Both the position numbers and the translations under genes were made by a program. The notes beneath the pieces were generated by a model that did no database searches, was not told the origin of the DNA, and worked only from the letters and a program-made list of their open reading frames with translations. Shown in pieces: positions 1 through 7,238 of a stretch of 7,238 nt of DNA (position 1 is the first letter of the stretch; each line of letters opens with the position of its first letter). Source of the DNA: Anaerolineae bacterium (lineage in GTDB: Bacteria; Chloroflexota; Anaerolineae; Aggregatilineales; Phototrophicaceae); contig JANQRM010000025.1 of the NCBI GenBank assembly GCA_028284565.1, positions 1 through 7,238 on the forward strand, given 5' to 3'.

Positions 1-2154
<2,154 letters not shown>

Positions 2155-2159
2155 CTTGT

Positions 2160-2164
2160 AGGAG
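2160..2164 (+). promoter_or_regulatory. Strong ribosome binding site (AGGAG) just behind mutS
   Basis: AGGAG sits five bases before an ATG at 2170, only a few bases after the mutS stop (2152-2154). An ATG at 2166 is also close but meets a stop after three codons. The site is the best Shine-Dalgarno in the region. It supports translation starting at 2170, possibly coupled to termination on mutS. Confidence 0.5.
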
Positions 2165-2169
2165 AATGT

Positions 2170-2289
2170 ATGTCTAATAACAAACCAATTAAGCGATCAG
2201 GAACACATTCCGACGGAAAAGGATGGGCGTTTACTACATGGGGAGATGAAAATGAAGCTGACTATGCTTCAAGATATTATTACGAGTAG
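2170..2289 (+). CDS. Possible small protein, 39 aa, overlapping the MltR-like gene
   Basis: A short reading frame starts at ATG 2170, 15 bases after the mutS stop, behind a consensus AGGAG at 2160-2164. It encodes 39 residues beginning MSNNKPIKRSG, with a polar and aromatic tail (W19, W24, then SRYYYE). It has no membrane segment, signal peptide or motif that I recognise. It overlaps the next gene, in the +2 frame, by 38 bases if that gene starts at 2252. Three readings are possible: a genuine small protein translationally coupled to both neighbours; a leader ORF that controls the MltR-like gene; or the original N-terminus of that gene, now separated by a frameshift, since frame +2 is open from 2162 to 2809 but has no start codon before 2246. 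The strong ribosome site is the main evidence. Base composition is AT-rich like the following gene and unlike mutS. Confidence 0.35.
   Translation: MSNNKPIKRSGTHSDGKGWAFTTWGDENEADYASRYYYE
2242..2245 (+). promoter_or_regulatory. Ribosome binding site deciding the start of the MltR-like gene
   Basis: The GGAG of GGGGAG lies directly against the ATG at 2246, which is too close for initiation, but six bases before the second in-frame ATG at 2252. This favours 2252 as the true start. The site is inside the small ORF at 2170-2289, so ribosomes on that ORF would pass over it. Confidence 0.5.
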
Positions 2290-2809
2290 TGATAGAGTGT
2301 TGATAATAACAATGGTAGCTCTTTTTGAAAGTCGGCTTAAGGACATATTGAGAGCATATTTCATTGATGATGAAGATAATACAGCAGAACGTATTCTAAA
2401 TCCAATGGGAGGAGCAATCTCTTCATTTACAGTAATGCTAGATACTATTTATCTAGTTGGTCTTCTCTCAAACAAGGCGCGAAAAGTCCTAAAATCTATG
2501 GCACATCTGAGAAATATCTTTGCTCACCATCATGATATACGAAACTTTGAAGATTTCTCGTCTAGCAAACACAATGAAACAATAAATAAATTCCGAAAAA
2601 AGTGTAAGAAATTTATCACATCGTCTAATCAAGATGTTGAACAAATCGATCCTCGTGATTTGTTTTTAGCATTGTCACCAACTCTTCGTATCGAACTTTC
2701 ATATGCTAAAAGACATGCACAGCAGGTCAAACGTAAAGAAAAAGCGGATAGCTATATGGAATCCGGTATCCATTTCAGAAGAGAGGTTGAATCCCCACCA
2801 GGTGAGTAG
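2252..2809 (+). CDS. MltR-like (mannitol-repressor family) helical protein
   Basis: The product has 185 residues if started at 2252, or 187 from 2246; numbering here uses 2246. Residues 15-103 fit the pattern of the MltR family as I remember it: a hydrophobic helix (DRVLIITMVALFESRLKDIL), an acidic turn, an RILNPMGGAISSF segment equivalent to the family's L-L-x-G-x-G-P-L-G-x-x-S, a helix ending in LVGLL, then HLRNIFAH and a conserved-looking FED. E. coli MltR is a genetic repressor of the mannitol operon, but the family is all-helical without a classical DNA-binding domain. No mannitol transport or dehydrogenase gene is in view, so that role should not be carried over. R89-N90-x3-H94 (2510-2527) matches the R-[ND]-x3-H form of HEPN RNases, which suggests but does not show RNase activity. 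The C-terminus (about 155-187) is basic, then polar. The gene is about 36% GC against about 50% in mutS, which points to horizontal acquisition. Confidence 0.72.
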   Translation: MKLTMLQDIITSSDRVLIITMVALFESRLKDILRAYFIDDEDNTAERILNPMGGAISSFTVMLDTIYLVGLLSNKARKVLKSMAHLRNIFAHHHDIRNFEDFSSSKHNETINKFRKKCKKFITSSNQDVEQIDPRDLFLALSPTLRIELSYAKRHAQQVKRKEKADSYMESGIHFRREVESPPGE

Positions 2810-3085
2810 GCGAATCGAGATTGGGAGGTGGATTTATTATGCCATAAGAGGCGTTGATGAAACTATATGGGTAGAAGGCAAATGTAGAGGGTTCGTGAAA
2901 AGACACCTTGCTCATTAATATTCCATTTCTGCAAGGGCATCAAAAAGACAATAACTTTATCTATAAACAATGCTAAATCCATCACCATGACAAAAGTACC
3001 AAGTGAAAAACGAATCATTGAGCATCATTCTCACTACTTTAACGTTACAATGAGACTATTAGAATAAATTCACCGCAGGAAACCA
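2810..3085. other. AT-rich intergenic stretch with no convincing gene
   Basis: These 276 bases lie between the MltR-like gene and the helical-protein gene. I see no hairpin followed by a T-run, so no terminator for the upstream gene. Frame +3 stays open from inside the MltR-like gene to 2918, but its product resembles no family I know. Near the right end TAGAAT at 3060-3065 is a five-of-six match to a -10 box about 20 bases before the next ATG; there is no good -35 at the proper spacing, so a promoter here is only a suggestion. No transposase remnant, terminal inverted repeat or flanking target duplication was found. Confidence 0.5.
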
Positions 3086-4813
3086 ATGATGGATACCTCA
3101 ACCACTCGCAAAGAACGCGCGCTCGACATGCTTGGGTCTATTCAGACCGCGCTCACGGATGACCAACTCAAGGAAGCGATTGAGAATCTTGAAACCTTGC
3201 AAGCCTACCTGACCGAATGGATGCACACGCACCATATTGAGAGTGCCAAAACATGGATCGACGCATCTGTGCAGGAAGACTTGTTAGCATTCAAAAGCGA
3301 CCTTGCCAACCAACATCTTCAAAATTGGCAGGAAGCATTGGACGACCCAACAGACAGGGAGTTCTCCAATTATCAAACTCGTGTGCAAGAGCGCATTCAG
3401 AAAAAGCAAGCGATACTCCAAGTCAGGGGTGTTTTGGCTCATGTACAAGAATTGATGAGTGAAGCGGAGCGAATCGAACACGGTGCAGATGCTCCTGAAC
3501 CTGCGTACATGATGAGTCAGTTTTATCAGAAAATCTCAGGAATCATGAGTGCGGCTCATTCGGAATTCCCAAACACAGTTAACTTGGATGTTTTATTCAA
3601 GAAAGCACAGAAACTACAAGAGAATAAAGCGTTAGTCGCAATCATTTATCCGACAGCAATCGAACAAAACGATTACACGACTGCCCTCTCGCTTCTTGAA
3701 TCTGTCCAGACTGACTATTTGATACCGCGCTTTATTGAGAAGACAACGGCGACTAGCAAACAGGTGGAATTCAGTAAAATGGTTTCAATCTCTGAAGCGA
3801 AGACTGAACTACGGACTCTGGCAGAGGAATGGGCGCAGAGTCAAGCACAAGATGTTATGGAAACAGCCAGCGGTCACCTTGCTAGTCATCATCCACAATC
3901 AGCTGTCGATAGCTTTGCCGATCGCGTATCCTTTGACGCATTCCTCACCGATGAACTCAAGGAACAGCTGAATGCTCTGTTCAAACAGGCTGAAGCTGAG
4001 TTGGACAGTTTGCAACGCGCCGAAGCACAATCTCTTCAAGCACGGGAAATGGTCGCAGAAAATCCCCTTCAGGCATGGGATGTCTACGCCAAAGCGTATC
4101 ATACTTACCAATGGGCAGAAGGATTATCGGCTACGCGAGAAACCATCGTGCAAGCTCTCCAAAAACAGCTTGAAGAATTGATCTTACAAGCGGATCATGC
4201 CTTCCATGCCCGACAAATGGAGCATACTCAGCAAATATTCCAGAATGCACAACGTATCTATAGCCAGAAAGATGTATTGCTGGATGAACTCTTACTTCAG
4301 CTAGAAGAGATGGATCATGTATCCAAGCAGTATGAGGAATATATTGAAAACGCGACGACAACATTAAACAACGTTCAGGAGTTGTTGACACAGGATACAA
4401 CCGCCGCCAACGATCTCTTGAGTCAGTTGGAAAGTTACCCTGAGATTGTGCTAGAGGCTTTCCCCGATTTGCATCAGGTGCGCGCTCAGGTCAATCATCA
4501 GCTGAATGCAGATCGCGTCTACGGGGAGCTTCTCAACCAGATGTATGTGACTGACCTAGTCGAGGTACAAAAGGGGATTGAATTTGGCACAGAAGCCAGT
4601 CAGGAATTTGAGGGCGATACACGCTTCCCATTACTACTTCAGGCTTTGCAAATCCACGCTACCTTCTTACAAGCACAGCAACACATCGCTGACGACAAAA
4701 TCTCGCAAGCACTCGAACTGATTCAGACTGTCGCTGTTGCGACTAATCACCCAGACCAGCCACACGCACAACAGCTTATCGAGGAGTTACAACAAAGTAC
4801 ATCTGAGGAATAG
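3086..4813 (+). CDS. Hypothetical all-helical, TPR-like or coiled-coil protein, 575 aa
   Basis: I do not recognise this protein. It has no signal peptide, no membrane segment and, as I read it, no cysteine. It is rich in Gln, Glu, Ala and Leu, with few glycines and prolines, so it should be a long helical cytosolic protein. Several stretches look like degenerate helical hairpins of TPR type: about 186-206 (the part IEQNDYTTALSLLES), 253-305, 322-340 (ENPLQAWDVYAKAY), 358-408 (HARQMEHTQQIFQNAQ) and 523-568 (IADDKISQALELIQ). The first 130 residues are more coiled-coil-like. A scaffold or protein-binding role is the obvious inference, but no partner is visible. Two ATGs stand together (3086 and 3089); AGGA at 3077-3080 is five or eight bases away, so 3089 is equally possible. 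Base composition is close to mutS rather than to the AT-rich stretch before it. The gene is alone on its strand and converges on the DUF1385 gene. The frame is intact and long, so coding status is secure and function is unknown. Confidence 0.9.
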   Translation: MMDTSTTRKERALDMLGSIQTALTDDQLKEAIENLETLQAYLTEWMHTHHIESAKTWIDASVQEDLLAFKSDLANQHLQNWQEALDDPTDREFSNYQTRVQERIQKKQAILQVRGVLAHVQELMSEAERIEHGADAPEPAYMMSQFYQKISGIMSAAHSEFPNTVNLDVLFKKAQKLQENKALVAIIYPTAIEQNDYTTALSLLESVQTDYLIPRFIEKTTATSKQVEFSKMVSISEAKTELRTLAEEWAQSQAQDVMETASGHLASHHPQSAVDSFADRVSFDAFLTDELKEQLNALFKQAEAELDSLQRAEAQSLQAREMVAENPLQAWDVYAKAYHTYQWAEGLSATRETIVQALQKQLEELILQADHAFHARQMEHTQQIFQNAQRIYSQKDVLLDELLLQLEEMDHVSKQYEEYIENATTTLNNVQELLTQDTTAANDLLSQLESYPEIVLEAFPDLHQVRAQVNHQLNADRVYGELLNQMYVTDLVEVQKGIEFGTEASQEFEGDTRFPLLLQALQIHATFLQAQQHIADDKISQALELIQTVAVATNHPDQPHAQQLIEELQQSTSEE

Positions 4814-4868
4814 TTGACATCCACTTTACCAAAAGGGCTTCTGAAAAGTATCCAAATTGTTCAACCAT

Positions 4869-5879
4869 TTAGTCTCCACCCGGAGAGTAGGCGGCTTCGG
4901 GGTTAGCGGGTGGGATTTGTGCTTCTTCTTCTTGTATCAGACCTTCGGATAATAACACCCGTTTGAAAGATGTAATAGCGACTTCAATCATGTCCAAATT
5001 GGGTTCGTTCGTCGTGAGATGTTGGAGAGCGAGATTGGGTTTGACGATGATGCGAATGATGGGGTTGTGCATGTTCTTCGCAGTGAATTTGAGAAATTCG
5101 TAGGCGACACCTGCAATCACCGGAATGAGGATGATGCGTGACAAAATCAGCAGTGGGAGAACGGGTCGTCCGAGTACACCGAAGAGCAAGATGCTGACAA
5201 ACACGACGGTGAGTAAGAATGCTGTTCCGCAACGCGGGTGTTCAATGGGATAACTTTGCACCACTTCGGGAGTTAGGTCTGCTCCAGCTTCATATGCATT
5301 GATGGTCTTATGTTCCGCCCCATGATACGAAAAGATACGCTTGCCGTCCGTGGTGCGTCCGACAAACCAGATATAGACCACCAAAATCACCAAACGCACA
5401 AGCCCTTCTAGGATGTTGACGAAGAAGGCATCGAATCCGCCAGAGATTGCATTCTGCCCTTCGACTTCGGCATAGCCCAAGAGATTACCTAAGCCTGATG
5501 AGGCCGCGACAGGGAGGACGAAGAATAGTCCTATGCCAAGCACAAGGGAGAAAGCCACTGTTATCCAGCCGATGGGTCCATTGAAACTGGCTTCTTCCTC
5601 ACCCAAGGCGACATCTGCTGACCAGAGCAAAGCGCGAATGCCAAGACCGAGTGCATCCCATAATCCAATGATTCCGCGAACAAAGGGCATCTTAGCGATG
5701 CGTCCGCGATAGAGGGTGGCGTTGAGAGGTTGTTCGTGGATGACGATTTGTCCTTCGGGGTCACGGACGGCGACTGCCATATCGTGTGCGCCCCGCATCA
5801 TCACGCCTTCGATAACGGCTTGTCCTCCATAGGAAAAGCGCATTTCATTTACAGGTTGATTGTTTTGTTCCAGTGCCAA
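4869..5879 (-). CDS. DUF1385 (YqhQ-type) multi-pass membrane protein
   Basis: This 336-residue integral membrane protein belongs to the DUF1385 family, whose Bacillus member is YqhQ; I know of no firmly established biochemical role. Family hallmarks are clear: YGGQAVIEGVMMRG at 17-30, HGAEHK at 186-191, HPRCGT at 214-219, and the C-terminal block with LQHLTTNEPNLDMIEVAI at 285-302. Hydrophobic segments lie at about 104-125, 152-174 and 219-264, the last long enough for two passes. The clustered His, Glu and Cys residues around 186-217 suggest a metal site, which is inference. The length is close to the family norm and the C-terminus is an acidic, proline-bearing tail. The start is TTG at 5879-5877: AGGAG on the minus strand (5893-5889) stands nine bases before it, whereas the first ATG, at residue 13, has no good site and would begin only just ahead of the conserved block. 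The gene converges on the 575-residue gene with a 55-base gap in which I see no clear terminator hairpin. Confidence 0.93.
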   Translation of the reverse strand: MALEQNNQPVNEMRFSYGGQAVIEGVMMRGAHDMAVAVRDPEGQIVIHEQPLNATLYRGRIAKMPFVRGIIGLWDALGLGIRALLWSADVALGEEEASFNGPIGWITVAFSLVLGIGLFFVLPVAASSGLGNLLGYAEVEGQNAISGGFDAFFVNILEGLVRLVILVVYIWFVGRTTDGKRIFSYHGAEHKTINAYEAGADLTPEVVQSYPIEHPRCGTAFLLTVVFVSILLFGVLGRPVLPLLILSRIILIPVIAGVAYEFLKFTAKNMHNPIIRIIVKPNLALQHLTTNEPNLDMIEVAITSFKRVLLSEGLIQEEEAQIPPANPEAAYSPGGD

Positions 5880-5888
5880 CGTTGATTG

Positions 5889-5893
5889 CTCCT
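5889..5893 (-). promoter_or_regulatory. Ribosome binding site supporting a TTG start
   Basis: Read on the minus strand this is AGGAG, nine bases before the TTG that begins the DUF1385 gene. It is the only strong Shine-Dalgarno near that N-terminus, so it decides for TTG over the ATG twelve codons further in. Confidence 0.65.
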
Positions 5894-5933
5894 ATACTTG
5901 GTAATTAGTGTTTGGTTTTTAGTTGTTAGAAAA

Positions 5934-5988
5934 AACACTTTTTAAGTTATCGTATTCTCTAAAACGACATATCTCTTTCAAAAGTGTT
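5934..5988. repeat. 9-base inverted repeat upstream of the DUF1385 gene
   Basis: AACACTTTT (5934-5942) and AAAAGTGTT (5980-5988) are exact reverse complements separated by 37 bases. The right arm abuts the GC-rich palindrome. The position, 55-109 bases ahead of the DUF1385 start, would suit an operator or a promoter-region structure. The arms are AT-rich and short, so chance is a serious alternative. Confidence 0.3.
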
Positions 5989-5989
5989 G

Positions 5990-6009
5990 GGGCGTACAGC
6001 TGTACGCCC
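5990..6009. repeat. Perfect 20-base GC-rich palindrome, possible terminator hairpin or dispersed repeat
   Basis: The left arm GGGCGTACAG (5990-5999) and right arm CTGTACGCCC (6000-6009) are exact reverse complements with no spacer. Beyond a G-T wobble and one mismatch the pairing resumes for three more bases (TGT at 5985-5987 with ACA at 6012-6014). It begins about 40 bases after the stop of the minus-strand hydrolase gene. On that strand the stem is followed by CAACACTTTTG, a weak T-run, so it may serve as a terminator. The form, GGGGCGTAC...GTACGCCC followed by TTAC, resembles short dispersed palindromes I recall from Chloroflexota and cyanobacterial genomes. Only one copy is in this window, so that link is from memory. 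Confidence 0.85.
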
Positions 6010-6052
6010 TTACAAAAATGCTTGCTAGTATGAATTTTTTAGTTCTGCACTC

Positions 6053-7238
6053 TTATTCAAATTCAACCGATGCAGACTCTCCATTAATTGTTATTTCTGT
6101 TATGGAAAGGTTGCTATCTAAGAGGGATAAGATTAGTGTATTTCCGCCGACGGGACAACCATCGGTTTCGTTGCAATCCGCGCCTTCAAGTGTCCATTGT
6201 ACGGTATTGTCGGTGGGATAGAGAAGTGTCTGATTGCCGAAGGCATCAAAGTGATAGGCTTTTTCGTCGTTGGTGGTGATGGACAATCGTGTCTCTGCTT
6301 CGGTTCTTGCCCATGCGACGAGGGTTTGTCGTCCGTTAGCGTGGGTTAGCTGAACAACAGAGACGGTATCCGTCTGTGCGAGTTGGGCAGAAGTGACATC
6401 GGCAAATTGTGAGACGACGGTTTGCCATGCATAGAAGGCGAGTCGAGGGGATTGGTCGGCTGGTGAGGTGATGCCGAAAGATTCGCCACCGGGAGGAAGT
6501 CCTTGATCGACCAGTTTATAGACTGCCATACGCTCGACATCTGCAACAAGGGCTAATGCCGATGCTTGGATAAGGAAGTCGGCTTGTTGTGTCAAATCGA
6601 GTTGATAGACAGGACGCTCGACTTGCCACGTGGGGTCATCGGTGGGGGCGGCGTTGGTTTCATTAATCCAGATAGCTTTGTCCGTTAAGCTGTGTTCGTC
6701 TAGCATCTCGCGCATAATGCCGACAATTTCATAGATTGTATCCGTGCGGAAGTAGATGTGGAGGCTCAGGACATCAAAGTAGTAATTGTTTTCTTCTGCA
6801 TTCGGGTCTTCTAGGATACGCTCAACAAGTCGGGTCATGTAGGGGGTGCGTCCAGCGTTGACATCATGCCAATAAGTTGTGCCTGCTAAGTGAATCACGG
6901 ATGAGGGATTGGTCTCTTTGGCAACGAGGTAGGCGACTTTCAGTAGTTGGAAGTAATCGTCGAGTTCACCTTCAAATTCATAGCCGTAGGTATCAGACGA
7001 AATGTCGGGTTCGTTCCAGATAATGAAGTGATTGACCCCCCGACTGGCATAATAATCCACAGTACGACGGACGAAATTTGCCCAGACATTGTTGAGGTCG
7101 TCTATGGGTAAGTCTAAACCACGCGGGACACCTACACTGGGAGAGCCATCGGTTGCCCATGCGGGCGTATTTTTTAATAGGGCAACAACTTCGCGTCCAC
7201 ATTGGCTGGCGTTTTTGAGCCAACGGTCATCGATATTG
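6053..7238 (-). CDS. Clan GH-A glycoside hydrolase (GH39/GH5-like), N-terminus off window
   Basis: The frame is open from the right edge, so the first part, including any signal peptide, is missing; the GTG at 7060 is internal, because conserved-looking coding continues upstream of it (WANFVRRTVDYYASRGV). 394 residues are visible, counted from the codon at 7237. The fold is a (beta/alpha)8 barrel of retaining clan GH-A type: IIWNEPD carries the presumed acid/base Glu (residue 76, codon 7012-7010), SLHIYF holds the usual strand-6 His (160), and WINETNAAP carries the presumed nucleophile Glu (193, codon 6661-6659). The 117-residue gap between the two glutamates matches what I recall for GH39 beta-xylosidases. 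From about 289 onward the sequence turns to beta strands (VSVVQLTHANG, TLVAWART), a typical accessory beta-sandwich, with two cysteines close together at 355 and 361. The substrate cannot be told from sequence; a plant or microbial polysaccharide or oligosaccharide is likely. The gene points towards the DUF1385 gene but a palindrome separates them. Confidence 0.85.
   Translation of the reverse strand, partial: NIDDRWLKNASQCGREVVALLKNTPAWATDGSPSVGVPRGLDLPIDDLNNVWANFVRRTVDYYASRGVNHFIIWNEPDISSDTYGYEFEGELDDYFQLLKVAYLVAKETNPSSVIHLAGTTYWHDVNAGRTPYMTRLVERILEDPNAEENNYYFDVLSLHIYFRTDTIYEIVGIMREMLDEHSLTDKAIWINETNAAPTDDPTWQVERPVYQLDLTQQADFLIQASALALVADVERMAVYKLVDQGLPPGGESFGITSPADQSPRLAFYAWQTVVSQFADVTSAQLAQTDTVSVVQLTHANGRQTLVAWARTEAETRLSITTNDEKAYHFDAFGNQTLLYPTDNTVQWTLEGADCNETDGCPVGGNTLILSLLDSNLSITEITINGESASVEFE

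Noticed and set aside
2703..2918. 71-codon frame running from the end of the MltR-like gene into the gap
   Set aside because: Its first half is a shadow of the MltR-like gene, its product resembles nothing I know and there is no good ribosome site. A frameshifted extension of the upstream protein cannot be excluded but has no support.
2987..3067. 26-codon ORF (MTKVPSEKR...) before the 575-residue gene
   Set aside because: It has no Shine-Dalgarno, is very short, and lies in AT-rich DNA where such frames arise by chance.
2155..3085. Insertion sequence or integrative element
   Set aside because: The composition suggests transfer, but there is no transposase, integrase, terminal inverted repeat, tRNA attachment site or flanking duplication that I can see.
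4814..4868. Bidirectional terminator between the two convergent genes
   Set aside because: Only a five-base GTTGA/TCAAC pairing with a loop of about 40 bases is present; there is no GC-rich stem with a T-run on either strand.
7060..7060. GTG as the start of the glycoside hydrolase gene
   Set aside because: The same frame stays open to the window edge and encodes plausible barrel sequence (including WANFVRRT) ahead of it, so this GTG is internal.

Overview
The window looks like a stretch of a free-living bacterial chromosome, probably of Chloroflexota (Anaerolineae-like). This placement is an inference from three things: a MutS and a DUF1385/YqhQ-type membrane protein of the kind familiar from that phylum, a lone low-complexity helical protein, and a short GC-rich palindrome of a type I associate with Chloroflexota and cyanobacterial intergenic DNA. 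No rRNA, tRNA or other decisive marker is present.

Layout. Bases 1-2154 (+) hold the last 717 codons of mutS, cut by the left edge. Bases 2155-3085 form an AT-rich insert-like stretch (about 35-37% GC in rows I counted, against about 48-55% in rows from mutS and the following gene). It carries a possible 39-codon ORF (2170-2289) with a very good ribosome binding site, then an overlapping gene for a MltR-like helical protein (2252-2809) with an R-N-x3-H motif, then 276 bases with no convincing gene. Bases 3086-4813 (+) encode a 575-residue, cysteine-free, all-helical cytosolic protein of unknown function. It ends 55 bases from the convergent DUF1385 gene (4869-5879, -), which starts with TTG. 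A 173-base gap with a perfect 20-base palindrome separates this from a clan GH-A glycoside hydrolase (6053-7238, -), cut at its N-terminus by the right edge.

The genes do not form one obvious pathway. mutS is core mismatch repair. The small ORF and the MltR-like gene lie immediately behind it on the same strand and could be read through from mutS. The two minus-strand genes are co-oriented but separated by a likely terminator hairpin, so they are probably independent units. The parts least explained by known families are the AT-rich insert behind mutS and the 575-residue helical protein. I see no CRISPR array, transposase, integrase or complete known defence system, and I do not claim a new system here, only candidates to check.
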